Assembly (NCBI GenBank): GCA_947494825.1
Contig: CANLWN010000002.1
Coordinates: 620,001 to 684,000 of the forward strand
DNA length: 64,000 bases
Source of the DNA: an uncultured Flavobacteriaceae bacterium
Lineage (GTDB): Bacteria > Bacteroidota > Bacteroidia > Flavobacteriales > Flavobacteriaceae
Direction: 5' to 3'
Shown piece after piece: positions 8,084 through 17,624 of this stretch (positions are counted from its first letter, which is position 1; the number at the start of each line of letters is the position of its first letter). A program made the translations under genes and the position numbers. The notes under the pieces are model-generated. The model did no database searches, was not told the origin of the DNA, and saw only the letters and a program-made list of their open reading frames with translations.

Positions 8084-8860
8084 TTATTGTACCTGAATGG
8101 ACACTTTAAATTCTTCCTGGTCCCCTGCCAGGTATCGAAAGCCTTCAAAAAGTTCCTCCTGGGCAACGGCGTAGGGGTAAAAGCTAATGGGCTCTATACA
8201 CACCATATTGGGAACTTCTGTCCACAGCATAAAGTTCCCGAAGCCTTCCGTTTTCACCTGTATGTCGTTTTTGTCCTTGAGAACGATCGTATCGCAGTTG
8301 GGTACCTCAAGGGCACGGCTACCTACCTCAAGAACTTCTGCAAGGCCAATGGTCTTGTCGTTCGCCAGGATTATGGGGTCAGGGATGTGTAATTTAAAGG
8401 CCGGATGGTAACCCAACATAAAGGGCATGTCCTGATCCCCGGATACACCAAAGGTAATTTCCAAGCCTGCTTTGCTTAACTCATACGTTTTTGTAAACTC
8501 AAAATTGAAGGGCCAAATGAGCAAGCGGGCGGTAGATTTTTCAGGATATTTGGAATTCTCCACGGGGGTCGCGGCCCGGTATTTTTTTTTGTACACCGCT
8601 TTGGTGTTCGAGTGCGATAGTTGTTCGTAGTCCAGTTCGCGCAGCAGGCCATGCTGATCCTGAATGGCGTTTCCTTTGGATACGTGGACTCGGAAGCCCG
8701 CCTCGTTCGTAGGGCCAATAATGGGAAACATCTCGGTGTCCGAACTACGCCATCCGGGGCTTCCTTTCTGGTGGATGTATTCATGTCCCGCAACTTGGTA
8801 GCCCACGAGTTCCCCGGCATCGATGCGTACGCTCTGGTCAAATGCTTGCAATATGGTCAT
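8084..8860 (-). CDS. Aldose 1-epimerase-family protein
   Basis: The 258-residue cytoplasmic protein belongs to the galactose-mutarotase-like fold. The conserved histidine segment is visible as QDQHGLLREL (about 68-77), and a second segment MLGYHPAFKLHI resembles the family's YHPAF sugar-binding loop. The likely reaction is interconversion of alpha and beta anomers of an aldose or a sugar phosphate. It is preceded by the M20 peptidase gene with a 3-bp gap and followed by the Crp/Fnr gene, so all three are likely co-transcribed. The substrate cannot be inferred. Confidence 0.88.
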   Translation of the reverse strand: MTILQAFDQSVRIDAGELVGYQVAGHEYIHQKGSPGWRSSDTEMFPIIGPTNEAGFRVHVSKGNAIQDQHGLLRELDYEQLSHSNTKAVYKKKYRAATPVENSKYPEKSTARLLIWPFNFEFTKTYELSKAGLEITFGVSGDQDMPFMLGYHPAFKLHIPDPIILANDKTIGLAEVLEVGSRALEVPNCDTIVLKDKNDIQVKTEGFGNFMLWTEVPNMVCIEPISFYPYAVAQEELFEGFRYLAGDQEEFKVSIQVQ

Positions 8861-8863
8861 ATA

Positions 8864-10162
8864 TTATTGATTGATGAGTCTATAGATCAACACGGCCGTA
8901 CGTTTGGTAAGCGCCGCTATGCTGTTAAGGTTCACGGTCTCTTGTGGGGTATGTGCCCCGGACCCCATGGTACCAAGGCCGTCCAGGCAGTCTACATAGG
9001 CTGCAACAAAAGAAGTATCCGCAGCCCCCCTTTTACCCGGATCATAGCCTTCTACCTTTCCCTGGTCCAGGGCCAGGCTAACCTCGCTCAATGTCCCTAA
9101 CAATTGTAGATTGCCCTCCGTGGGTCCCATAGCCGGATAGCTGTCCGTAAAACTGATGCTGGCCGAGGTATGCGGTAAATTTTGGGATACAATTTCCCTC
9201 ATTTTGTCGCGCGCCTGCTCCTTTTGCGCTTCCGAGATAAAGCGAAGCCCCCCTCGGGCCATAGCGGTCTGGGCCACTACATTGCTCTTCCCAAAAGCAT
9301 TCCCCTTACTCGTCATCGGGTCAAAATCCACAAAGGTGCCGCCCAAGATGGTCCCCGGGTTAAAGGTGAGGTATTCCTCGCCCCGAACTTCATCATAAAA
9401 AGCATGGAGTATCCGGGAGAGTTCAAAAATAGCCCCTGCACCTACGCGTTCATTGAATATTCCCGAGGAATGCGCACGTTTCCCCTCTACCTTAACGGCC
9501 CAGCCAGACGCACCCCTGCGGGCCACCGTAGCATAATTAAAGCCGGTGGAAGTTTCAAAACCGAGGGCAATATCACTTCTTTTTGCGGCGGCAATCAAAT
9601 CGCTCCTACTGACATCCAAAGGTTTTCCCGTGCTTTCCTCGTCTCCGGTAAAGGCAACAATAATTTGGGCGTCGTCCAACAGGCCTTCTTCGTACAAGGC
9701 CTTGAGCGCATATAAAACGATAACGTCCCCACCTTTCATGTCATTTCCCCCAGGGGCATGGGCTATACTATCGTTGATGCGTTCAAACTTCTGAAAGGGA
9801 CTGTCCTCCTCAAATACGGTATCCAGATGCCCGATAAGTAACAATTTTTTACCCTTGGTCCCGGAAACTTCCGCAAAGAGGTGCCCGGCCCGGTTCATCT
9901 CTTCCGGCATGGGAATCCAATTGGTCTTGAAACCAATGTCTTCAAAAGCATCCTTGAATACCATACCCACTTCCTTGACGCCGTTCAGGTTTAGGGTGCC
10001 GCTGTTTATATGAACCACCTTTTCCAGGAAGGATATGGCTTCGGCATTGTTTTTTTCAACCTTGTTCACCAGTTTTTTCTCTACCCGTGAGAGTCGCTGT
10101 GCCGAAAGGGAAAGGGATAAGATGCTGGCCAAAAGGCTAAGGTAAAGGTATTGCTGTCTCAT
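8864..10162 (-). CDS. Secreted M20-family zinc metallopeptidase (carboxypeptidase G2-like)
   Basis: The protein of 432 residues begins with a Sec signal peptide ending near SLSLSAQ (about 21). The M20 di-zinc ligands are visible: GHLDTV, GGNDMKGG, the general base in GDEESTG, GFETS and, near the C-terminus, GSGAHTPQE. The central lid/dimerisation domain carries KRAHSSG. The family releases C-terminal amino acids such as glutamate, or cleaves dipeptides; export suggests a role in periplasmic peptide use. It is the first gene of the probable operon with the epimerase and Crp/Fnr genes. Confidence 0.92.
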   Translation of the reverse strand: MRQQYLYLSLLASILSLSLSAQRLSRVEKKLVNKVEKNNAEAISFLEKVVHINSGTLNLNGVKEVGMVFKDAFEDIGFKTNWIPMPEEMNRAGHLFAEVSGTKGKKLLLIGHLDTVFEEDSPFQKFERINDSIAHAPGGNDMKGGDVIVLYALKALYEEGLLDDAQIIVAFTGDEESTGKPLDVSRSDLIAAAKRSDIALGFETSTGFNYATVARRGASGWAVKVEGKRAHSSGIFNERVGAGAIFELSRILHAFYDEVRGEEYLTFNPGTILGGTFVDFDPMTSKGNAFGKSNVVAQTAMARGGLRFISEAQKEQARDKMREIVSQNLPHTSASISFTDSYPAMGPTEGNLQLLGTLSEVSLALDQGKVEGYDPGKRGAADTSFVAAYVDCLDGLGTMGSGAHTPQETVNLNSIAALTKRTAVLIYRLINQ

Positions 10163-10254
10163 GGTAAATTTGCTTTCCCCTAAGGTATCAAAACCGATGC
10201 AAAAATCCTTGGCTTGTACTTGAATAAATGGATTATGTGATTTATGGAAGACAA

Positions 10255-11616
10255 TCAGTGCAATCCACTGATGATATCGTACTTGGTAATGATATGGTGC
10301 CTACCATCGCCCAGATCCACCAACACCGCCTGTACTTCCCTGTTGATGAGCTTGGCCACTTCCTCTACCGCTGTGTTCCTATCTACTAAGGGAAAGGGGG
10401 GTTGCATAAATTCCTTTATGGGCGTGGCACTTACGCTACTGTCCTCCAAAATGGCCCGGAACAGAGTGGTATCATCCACGGAGCCCACAAAACCGTTGGC
10501 GTCTTCCACCGGAATTTGGGAAATATTGTTCTGTTTCATGCGCTCCACGGCGTGCATCACCAGTTCTTCGGTCTTTACCGTAACCAAGGGCAGTTCCAGA
10601 TGGTCCTTGATCAAATCTATCGCCTTGGTCACTTCATCCTCCAAAAAGCCCCTATTCCGCATCCAATCGTCGTTGAACATCTTGGCCACATAACGACTTC
10701 CGTGATCGTGAAAAAGTACCACGACCACATCGTCCTCGGAGAAATGTTCCTTTAATTGCAACAGGCCTTTTACGGCAGCACCTGCCGAATTCCCCAGAAA
10801 CATGCCCTCTTCCTTGGCCAATCGCTGTGTATAGATGGCGGCGTCCTTGTCCGTTACCTTGGTAAACCCATCGATAATATCAAAGTTGACGTTCTTGGGA
10901 AGGATATCTTCCCCAATGCCCTCCGTGATATACGGGTAAATTTCGTTCTCATCAAAAATGCCCGTCTCATGATACTTTTTAAACACCGAACCGTAGGTAT
11001 CTATACCCCATACCTTCACCGCCGGATTTTGCTCTTTGAGATAGCCCCCAACACCCGAGATGGTACCCCCCGTACCTACGCCCACCACAAAATGGGTGAC
11101 TTTTCCATCGGTCTGTTTCCAAATTTCCGGTCCAGTGCTTTTATAGTGCGCCTTGGTGTTTGAAGGGTTGTCGTATTGGTTCACATACCAAGAATTGGGA
11201 ATTTCCTTGGCCAATCGCCGGGCGGTGGAATAATAACTTCTGGGGTCTTCAGGGCTTACATCGGTAGGGCAAACATAGACCTCACTGCCCATGGCTTTAA
11301 GAATATCCACTTTTTCCTTGGACTGCTTATCACTGATCACACAGATCATTTTATACCCTTTCACCACGGCCCCCAGGGCCAGTCCCATTCCGGTATTCCC
11401 AGAGGTACCTTCTATGATGGTGCCCCCTGGTTTTAAAATGCCCGAAGCCTCGGCGTCCTCTATCATCTGAACGGCCATACGGTCCTTTACCGAGTTTCCC
11501 GGATTAAAGGTTTCGTACTTGGCCAACACCAAACAGGGCAGTTCGGCAGTTAGGGTATTTATTTTTACCAAGGGGGTATTCCCTATGGTTTCCAGTATGT
11601 TTTTTGCGTACTCCAT
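10255..11616 (-). CDS. PLP-dependent cystathionine beta-synthase/cysteine synthase-like enzyme with CBS domains
   Basis: The N-terminal 320 or so residues are a fold-type II PLP enzyme: K44 in NSVKDRM is the Schiff-base lysine, GTSGNTGMGLA binds the substrate/PLP region, and GVGTGGTISGVG binds the phosphate. Two CBS domains follow (about 335-453), typical of cystathionine beta-synthases and of their Bacteroidota relatives. The expected activity is condensation of serine (or O-acetylserine) with a thiol; CBS domains suggest nucleotide or SAM control. A TATCTTTG box lies just upstream. The length (453) fits the family. Exact substrate is not determined by sequence alone. Confidence 0.93.
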   Translation of the reverse strand: MEYAKNILETIGNTPLVKINTLTAELPCLVLAKYETFNPGNSVKDRMAVQMIEDAEASGILKPGGTIIEGTSGNTGMGLALGAVVKGYKMICVISDKQSKEKVDILKAMGSEVYVCPTDVSPEDPRSYYSTARRLAKEIPNSWYVNQYDNPSNTKAHYKSTGPEIWKQTDGKVTHFVVGVGTGGTISGVGGYLKEQNPAVKVWGIDTYGSVFKKYHETGIFDENEIYPYITEGIGEDILPKNVNFDIIDGFTKVTDKDAAIYTQRLAKEEGMFLGNSAGAAVKGLLQLKEHFSEDDVVVVLFHDHGSRYVAKMFNDDWMRNRGFLEDEVTKAIDLIKDHLELPLVTVKTEELVMHAVERMKQNNISQIPVEDANGFVGSVDDTTLFRAILEDSSVSATPIKEFMQPPFPLVDRNTAVEEVAKLINREVQAVLVDLGDGRHHIITKYDIISGLH

Positions 11617-11624
11617 ATGTAGCG

Positions 11625-11632
11625 CAAAGATA
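11625..11632 (-). promoter_or_regulatory. -7 box upstream of the PLP/CBS gene
   Basis: The minus strand reads TATCTTTG (TAnnTTTG consensus), predicting a leader of about 5 nt before the ATG at 11616. No good -33 TTG was found at the usual distance, so the confidence is moderate. Confidence 0.4.
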
Positions 11633-11729
11633 GAATATTCAAACGGAGGTTTCCCATCGCTTTGGCAGGAAAATCAAAAAATAGCGGGTTCACCGGGCGC
11701 CTCTTCCCAGCACCAAAACCCAAGGAAGA

Positions 11730-12971
11730 TCATTCAAATTTAATGGCCTTGACCGGCGTAATCTTAGTGATAATATAGGAGGGTACCAAAAGCATGAGCA
11801 AGCAAAGCACCAACACCCCTAAATTCAGTACCAGAACGGTCGGAAAACTAACATAGACCGGAATATAGTCGATATAATATTCCTCGGGATTGGGAAACTT
11901 GAACAAGCGAAACCTGTGCTGCACCCAAAGGAGGCCCAGGCCCAAGGCATTGCCCCATAAAAGGCCGATGCCGATCAGATAGGCCGCATTGTACAAAAAC
12001 ACTTTACGGATGCTCCAATTGGCAGACCCCAGGGCCTTCAATATCCCGATCATCTGCGTGCGTTCCAGAATCAGTACCAGAAGCGCCGTAATCATGTTGA
12101 TGCCTCCAACAATGATCATTATTCCGATGATCAGCGCTATGTTAAAATCGAACAGCCCGATCCATTCAAAGATCCGGTAGTAGCGGTTCTTAATATTCTG
12201 GGTGTCCAATGTGGAAAGTACGCTCCCGTAGATTTCATTGCTTTTTTCGTCTATAGCGTCAAAATCCTCCAAGAACACTTCAAAATTACCCACCTGGTGC
12301 GCGCCCCATTTGTTCATCCGTTGAATATGACGGATATCCACGAACACGTAGGTAGCGTCGAACTCTTCAAAACCGCTATCATAAATCCCCACAATCTTGA
12401 AATTACGTCGGTTCGGTATTTTGGAGGCGTCATCATCCTTGAGGAAAAAGGTGAAAAAAGTGTCGCCCACCTTAAAGCCAAGGCGGCTTGCCATAAGTCG
12501 TGAAAGCAACACTTCTTCATTGAGTTCCCCACTGTACTCGGGTAGGCGCCCCTGGATCAAATACTCCGAAAAAACGTCCCAATTGTAGTCTGCGCCAACA
12601 CCTTTGGCGATGATTCCCTCAAAGGTGTCCATCGTGCGGATGATTCCTCCCTTGCTGGCCACGGCCTGGACGTGCGAAATACCGGATACCGAGGTGAATT
12701 CGGGATAAAAATCCTGGGCCAGGGATACAGGGGCCACGGAAACGTCGGAATTGTTATTGTCAAAGTTATATATTTGGATATGGCCGTTAAAAGCGGCCAC
12801 CTTCTCCCGAATCTTGTTTTTTAGTCCCACTCCGGTAGCAATCGCAATAAGCATCATGACAACCCCTATGGCTATAGCAGCTATAGCGATTTTTATTATC
12901 GGTGCGGAAATGCTAATTTTATGTGCTGCCCCCTTGATCAGGCGTTTTGCTATAAAAAATTCTAAATTCAA
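11730..12971 (-). CDS. LolC/FtsX-type ABC transporter permease
   Basis: The 413-residue inner-membrane protein has one N-terminal membrane helix (about 25-50), a large periplasmic MacB-type core domain, and three C-terminal helices with the FtsX domain (NMITALLVLILERTQMIGIL near 295-315). The family works with a LolD-like ATPase in lipoprotein release. No ATPase gene is adjacent, as is common in Bacteroidota. The only start that keeps the conserved N-terminus (NLEFFIAKRLIKG) is a TTG at 12971. This start lies 3 bp from the ATG of the divergent lipoprotein gene, so each gene's promoter must lie within the other's coding sequence. Confidence 0.9.
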   Translation of the reverse strand: MNLEFFIAKRLIKGAAHKISISAPIIKIAIAAIAIGVVMMLIAIATGVGLKNKIREKVAAFNGHIQIYNFDNNNSDVSVAPVSLAQDFYPEFTSVSGISHVQAVASKGGIIRTMDTFEGIIAKGVGADYNWDVFSEYLIQGRLPEYSGELNEEVLLSRLMASRLGFKVGDTFFTFFLKDDDASKIPNRRNFKIVGIYDSGFEEFDATYVFVDIRHIQRMNKWGAHQVGNFEVFLEDFDAIDEKSNEIYGSVLSTLDTQNIKNRYYRIFEWIGLFDFNIALIIGIMIIVGGINMITALLVLILERTQMIGILKALGSANWSIRKVFLYNAAYLIGIGLLWGNALGLGLLWVQHRFRLFKFPNPEEYYIDYIPVYVSFPTVLVLNLGVLVLCLLMLLVPSYIITKITPVKAIKFE

Positions 12972-12974
12972 TCG

Positions 12975-14225
12975 ATGGTGTTTTTATCCGGTTTCAAAAA
13001 TACAGTTTTATTATTGGTTTTACTGCTCTTCGCTTGTGCAAACCAAGCGAAAAAGGATACCGCCGATACCCTTGAGGCCAGGATGAAAACCGAACAAAAG
13101 ACCACCCCGCCAATCGTGGTGGCCGCCAACCGAACCGGATATTATCTGCCCTTGTTAAAAGGAAAACGGGTGGGTGTAGTGGCCAATCAAACCAGTGTAA
13201 TCTTTAAAAATCCGGGGGCCAAACCATCCTATACCCATTTGGTGGATTCTTTGCTTTCCCAAGGGGTTAACATCAAAAAAGTATTTGCCCCGGAACACGG
13301 GTTCCGCGGCCAGGCCGATGCCGGAGAGGTCGTGGTGGACGGTGTGGATACCAAAACAGGACTGCCCCTGATATCGCTCTATGGAAAGAACAAAAAACCC
13401 AGCCAAGATCAACTGGAAGGGTTGGAGTTGGTGGTGTTCGATATCCAGGACGTTGGCGTTCGTTTTTACACCTATATCGCCACACTGCAATTGGTCATGG
13501 AAGCCTGTGCGGAAAAGGGTATACCCCTAATGGTCCTGGACCGACCCAATCCGAACGGGCATTATGTGGATGGCCCTAGAATGAAGGCAGAACACCGCAG
13601 CTTTTTGGGTATGAACACCATTCCGTTGGTCTATGGGATGACCATGGGCGAATATGCCCAAATGCTCAACGGAGAAGGTTGGCTGGAAGGCAAAATGAAG
13701 GTCGACCTTACTGTTGTGGCCCTTGAAAATTATACCCATGAACGAAGTTATGATCTCCCCATTAGACCTTCTCCCAACCTGCCCAACGATATTGCCATAA
13801 ATCTGTACCCCAGTACCGGGCTTTTTGAAGGGACGCATTTGAATGCCGGCAGGGGAACCGAGTTTCAGTTTCAGCGGTTTGGAGCACCTTTTTTGGATAG
13901 CACCCATTATATCCTGAGATATACGCCCCAACCAAATTTTGGGTCAAAATACCCCAAACAGCAAGACAAACTGTGCTATGGCAAGGACCTTTCCGACACG
14001 GCCCGGTTGCACCGCATACGATTGGATTGGCTTATAGAGGCCTATACCCGTACCCAGGACAAAGCGGCCTTCTTTAACACCGCTTCGTTTACCAAGCACG
14101 TTGGGACCCCGGAATTGCAACAGCAAATAGAAGCCGGTATTTCAGAAACAGAAATTAGGAAAAGTTGGGAAGCGGACCTGGAAAGCTTTCGAAAGATCCG
14201 TTCAAAATACCTGCTTTATAAATAA
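12975..14225 (+). CDS. Exo-beta-N-acetylmuramidase NamZ-like lipoprotein (DUF1343, GH171)
   Basis: The 416-residue protein starts with a lipoprotein signal (lipobox LLFAC, C21). The remainder matches the DUF1343/GH171 family: GVVANQTS (about 65), FAPEHGFRG (about 105), DIQDVGVRFYTY (about 157-168), VLDRPNPNG (about 195) and SPNLPN (about 265). Members remove terminal N-acetylmuramic acid from muropeptides, so a periplasmic role in cell-wall recycling is expected. It is transcribed divergently from the LolC-like gene with start codons almost touching, and it converges on the desaturase gene with a 3-bp gap. Confidence 0.93.
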   Translation: MVFLSGFKNTVLLLVLLLFACANQAKKDTADTLEARMKTEQKTTPPIVVAANRTGYYLPLLKGKRVGVVANQTSVIFKNPGAKPSYTHLVDSLLSQGVNIKKVFAPEHGFRGQADAGEVVVDGVDTKTGLPLISLYGKNKKPSQDQLEGLELVVFDIQDVGVRFYTYIATLQLVMEACAEKGIPLMVLDRPNPNGHYVDGPRMKAEHRSFLGMNTIPLVYGMTMGEYAQMLNGEGWLEGKMKVDLTVVALENYTHERSYDLPIRPSPNLPNDIAINLYPSTGLFEGTHLNAGRGTEFQFQRFGAPFLDSTHYILRYTPQPNFGSKYPKQQDKLCYGKDLSDTARLHRIRLDWLIEAYTRTQDKAAFFNTASFTKHVGTPELQQQIEAGISETEIRKSWEADLESFRKIRSKYLLYK

Positions 14226-14228
14226 GAT

Positions 14229-15068
14229 CTACGAGTCCGAGGTCATGGTCGTAGGCCGCCGATATTTGTGAAAGGGTTGTTTTAAGAGCCTCGCAACGCT
14301 GCCATTCTCCTTCTTGTTCGGAAACGTATCCACCCCGTAGACAATGGTTTCCCGATCTAATTTCATAAAGGTGCCGAATATCCGGTCCCAAATCGAAAAA
14401 ATGTTTCCATAATTAGAATCGGTATAGGGTAGCCTATAGTGATGGTGTACTTTGTGCATATCAGGGGAAACCACTATCCAGCTTATGGCCTCGTCCACTT
14501 TTTTGGGCAATCGGATATTCGCATGCCCAAACTGGGTGGCCACTAGGGAAAGGGACTGATAGAGCATTACGATACCTATGGGTGTGCCCACCAAAAATAC
14601 CCCAAACAAGGTAAAGGAAAACCTGATAAGGCTCTCTAGGGGATGGTGTCTGTTTGCGGTAGTGGTATCGACCTCATGATCCGTATGGTGTACCAAATGA
14701 ATCATCCAAAGGGGCTTTACCTTATGTTCTACATAATGGGCCAAATAGGCTCCAAAAAAATCGAGCAACAGTACCCCGAGCATCACATAAAGCCATAAGG
14801 GCATCTCCGGCAGCCAATTAATGATTCCAAAACCGCTTGCTCCCACCCAATCACTGGTACTCAATAGCAAAAAGGCCAGGGCAAAGTTGATAATGATGGT
14901 AGTTAAGGTAAAAAAGAAATTGGGGACCGCATGCCGCCATTTCCGATAAGTGAAGCGAAAGAGGGGAACCACGCCCTCCAGCAACCAGAAAAAAGTGATT
15001 CCCAAGACCAAAATAAGGCTTCTGTGAGTGGAAGGTATGGTCTCAAAATAGTTTACGATCGTTTCCAT
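14229..15068 (-). CDS. Sterol desaturase/fatty-acid hydroxylase family membrane protein
   Basis: I choose the ATG at 15068; a GTG two codons earlier is the alternative. The 279-residue protein has four to five hydrophobic segments and the diiron histidine motifs of the superfamily: HYVEH (about 110), HLVHHTDHE (about 124-132) and MHKVHHH (about 203-210), with NYGNIFSIWDRIFGT at the end of the domain. The family hydroxylates or desaturates lipids, sterols or carotenoids in the membrane. The substrate is not indicated by neighbours. It converges with the NamZ-like gene. Confidence 0.9.
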   Translation of the reverse strand: METIVNYFETIPSTHRSLILVLGITFFWLLEGVVPLFRFTYRKWRHAVPNFFFTLTTIIINFALAFLLLSTSDWVGASGFGIINWLPEMPLWLYVMLGVLLLDFFGAYLAHYVEHKVKPLWMIHLVHHTDHEVDTTTANRHHPLESLIRFSFTLFGVFLVGTPIGIVMLYQSLSLVATQFGHANIRLPKKVDEAISWIVVSPDMHKVHHHYRLPYTDSNYGNIFSIWDRIFGTFMKLDRETIVYGVDTFPNKKENGSVARLLKQPFHKYRRPTTMTSDS

Positions 15069-15140
15069 GCACACAAGATAAACCTTAGGAAGGATTTTGT
15101 CAAATTTTGTGCCGTATCAAGCGCGGATGGCTTTGCCGGC

Positions 15141-15638
15141 TCATTTGGTCTTTATTTGTTTTTTCATCGCCTCAACGATTGCAAAGGCGGCAGGACAGAT
15201 GCCCACATTTTTGAGGGTCAGTTGGCTGATCTGATGGAATTTTTTCCGGTCGGTATGTGGAAATTCCCTGCAGGCCTTGGGGCGTACATCATAAATGGTG
15301 CAGGCATTTTCACTATCGAGAAAAACACAGGGAAGCTGCTGCAGCACATAATCGTTCTCCTCATCGATCCGCAGGTACCGTTGTATAAATTGTTGCGGCT
15401 TTAATCGCTGGTGCTTAGCGATCCGAACAATATCCACATCCGTGAACAGGGGGCCGGTGGTTTTGCAGCAATTGGCACATTGCAGGCAATCGGTTCGTTC
15501 AAATTCTGCCTTGTGCAGTTCCTGCATCACGTAATCCATCTTCTTGGGCGGCCTCTTTTTGAGTTTGGCAAAAAAACGTTTGTTCTCACCATGTTTTTCC
15601 TGGGCCTTTTCCGGAAGCTGTGCTAAAATTGCCTTCAT
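15141..15638 (-). CDS. YkgJ-family cysteine-cluster protein
   Basis: The 165-residue cytoplasmic protein carries the CxxCxxCC-type cluster CLQCANCC (about 55-62) and later cysteines in LPCVFLD, ACTIYDVRP and KACREFPH. This is the YkgJ/UPF0153 zinc- or iron-binding pattern; biochemical function in the family is unknown. It lies upstream of the desaturase gene on the same strand, and diverges from the methyltransferase gene. Confidence 0.88.
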   Translation of the reverse strand: MKAILAQLPEKAQEKHGENKRFFAKLKKRPPKKMDYVMQELHKAEFERTDCLQCANCCKTTGPLFTDVDIVRIAKHQRLKPQQFIQRYLRIDEENDYVLQQLPCVFLDSENACTIYDVRPKACREFPHTDRKKFHQISQLTLKNVGICPAAFAIVEAMKKQIKTK

Positions 15639-15731
15639 AAAGGGGTAAAGTTACCACAGTTAATCTATCTTGCCTCCTCAACGATCAAAAACTACATAAA
15701 AAACCCCACATTTACAGGGAACGTGCAAATT

Positions 15732-16448
15732 ATGGATGTGGATATTTTTGGAAAAGCAATGCTGGATTACCAGGCGGGTCGATATATGGAAGACCTTACT
15801 ACCTATTCCTCCCTTGGTGACAAGGACAGTCTTCCCCTGCCCTATTTGTTCCGGGATTTTGAGGCCATGCCCGGATTAGAGCAAGAAGCGCTGCAACATT
15901 GTAGCGGACGGGTGCTCGACATTGGTTGCGGCGCCGGAAGCCATAGTTTGTATTTGCAAGACCGGGGTTATTCGGTTACCGGCCTTGACCATTCCGAGGG
16001 AGCAGTGGCCGTGTGCAGGCTCAGGGGCTTGAAAAATGTGATTTGCAGCGATCTATACGCCTATTCTGGAACGAAATTTGATACCCTACTCCTGTTGATG
16101 AACGGAATAGGTCTGGCCGGGCGATTGGATAAGCTAGATCTTTTTTTTGGGCATCTAAAAGCACTGTTGGCCCCAGGAGGGCAAATCTTACTGGATTCCA
16201 GTGATATTATTTATATGTACGAGCAAGATGCGGATGGTGGGTTCTGGGTCCCGGATAGGGATACCTACTATGGTCAGGTGGAGTTCACCTTGGAGTATTT
16301 GGGTGAAAAAAGCGCGCCCTTTCCCTGGTTGTATCTCGATTATAACACGCTGCAACAAGCGGCGGAAGTAAATGATTTTAACTGTGAACTTGTAAGTAAG
16401 GGAGAACATTACGACTATTTAGCCAAACTTGCGCCAAAACGGCAATAG
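15732..16448 (+). CDS. Class I SAM-dependent methyltransferase
   Basis: The ATG at 15732 is preferred over a GTG three codons upstream. The 238-residue protein has SAM-binding motif I VLDIGCGAGSHS (about 62-73) and the acidic post-I motif GYSVTGLDHS, followed by a typical Rossmann continuation (LLAPGGQILLDSSDI). The substrate is unknown. It stands alone between the divergent YkgJ-type gene and the downstream metalloprotease gene. Confidence 0.9.
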   Translation: MDVDIFGKAMLDYQAGRYMEDLTTYSSLGDKDSLPLPYLFRDFEAMPGLEQEALQHCSGRVLDIGCGAGSHSLYLQDRGYSVTGLDHSEGAVAVCRLRGLKNVICSDLYAYSGTKFDTLLLLMNGIGLAGRLDKLDLFFGHLKALLAPGGQILLDSSDIIYMYEQDADGGFWVPDRDTYYGQVEFTLEYLGEKSAPFPWLYLDYNTLQQAAEVNDFNCELVSKGEHYDYLAKLAPKRQ

Positions 16449-16517
16449 ACCTGATCTTGCATCGTTTACCTTGGTAGGGAATTAACAAGTTGGGTTGTTA
16501 TAATAAAAAATTGTAGT

Positions 16518-17324
16518 ATGAGAAAGATCGGTATTTTGTTTGCGTTGGTCCTTTTTACCTTCATGGGATGTTCCAAGGACGATGATGGGGGAACGCCAAA
16601 TTCGCCTGCACAACAGGTTGTTGATCGTTCGGCCAATCTTTTAGCGGCCGGTGACTCTGCCAATGATATTTTGAGCAACGATAGTTTTACAAGCTTGCGC
16701 ATCGAGATAGCTTATGTAGCCGGGTTTAGGCCTACACAGACAGCCATCAATGCCTTTGACCAATATCTCAGGGACCATACCTTCAAGACCGATATTGCCA
16801 TTACCTTTACAGAACTTAGCTCTCCCAACGAGGAAACCCTTACGCTCCAGGAAATTGCCGATTTGGAAGCTGAGAATCGCACAGTCTACAATGATGGGGA
16901 AACCCTTGGCATCTACATATATTTTACGGACGCTCCGTCCGAAACTGATGATGAGGACGAAGGTTTGGTGACCTTGGGCGCGGTATACCGAAATACCTCC
17001 ATGGTCATCTACGAATCCACTATCCAGCGCTTAACGGAGCGAAGCGTGCTGATTACGGTCGCAGATGTTGAGGAAGCTACCCTGAACCATGAGTTTGGAC
17101 ATTTGTTCGGGCTCGTAAATTTGGGATCGCCGGCGGTAAACGACCATGAAGATCCCGAAGCGGAAAACCATTGCAATGTGCCCGGATGTTTAATGCGTGC
17201 CGAATTGCAATTTGGTGCCGGGATAATGGGCATGATGGAAAGCAGGGCATCCCGTGGAATGGCCTTTATTCCCGAATTGGACGCCGAATGTGTACTGGAC
17301 CTACAGGCCAACGGCGGACGCTAG
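16518..17324 (+). CDS. Lipoprotein metalloprotease, metzincin-like
   Basis: The 268-residue protein has a lipobox (FMGC, C18) followed by a linker, so it is anchored in a membrane, probably the outer one. The catalytic motif is NHEFGHLFGLVN with H191, E192 and H195. The third metzincin ligand position (x5 after H195) is N201 rather than His or Asp; a DHED segment about ten residues later might supply the ligand. CNVPGCLMRAEL (about 222) resembles a Met-turn with a disulfide. Related proteins in Flavobacteriaceae are annotated as membrane metalloproteases. A 0.8-kb repeat region follows the stop codon. Confidence 0.82.
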   Translation: MRKIGILFALVLFTFMGCSKDDDGGTPNSPAQQVVDRSANLLAAGDSANDILSNDSFTSLRIEIAYVAGFRPTQTAINAFDQYLRDHTFKTDIAITFTELSSPNEETLTLQEIADLEAENRTVYNDGETLGIYIYFTDAPSETDDEDEGLVTLGAVYRNTSMVIYESTIQRLTERSVLITVADVEEATLNHEFGHLFGLVNLGSPAVNDHEDPEAENHCNVPGCLMRAELQFGAGIMGMMESRASRGMAFIPELDAECVLDLQANGGR

Positions 17325-17476
17325 TCGGATTAATGGATTGTCGGTAGTTGCACATTGGAAATTAAAGGTCAAGGCCCTTTAATACCGACTTCTGATCCCT
17401 GATTTCTGACTTCCGATCACTGTTCAAAGTACAAGTACAAGGGAATAGCGAAGAGAATTTAACCCATAGCTGATAG

Positions 17477-17565
17477 CTGCCCACTGTGACCGCCTACTGT
17501 CTGCTTTCAACAGCCTACATTCAACTGAAATGGATTCCGCACTAAATGCGGAATGACAAATCCAA
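17477..17565 (+). repeat. 89-bp direct repeat, copy 1 (with hairpin)
   Basis: It is 87/89 identical to 17625-17713. Inside, ATTCCGCA (17534-17541) and TGCGGAAT (17547-17554) form a perfect 8-bp stem around the loop ctaaa. Confidence 0.85.
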
Positions 17566-17624
17566 GAACGGTTTTCGTATCAGGGGCATTGATTATTTGG
17601 TCATTGCTAATTGTTAATTGCCCC

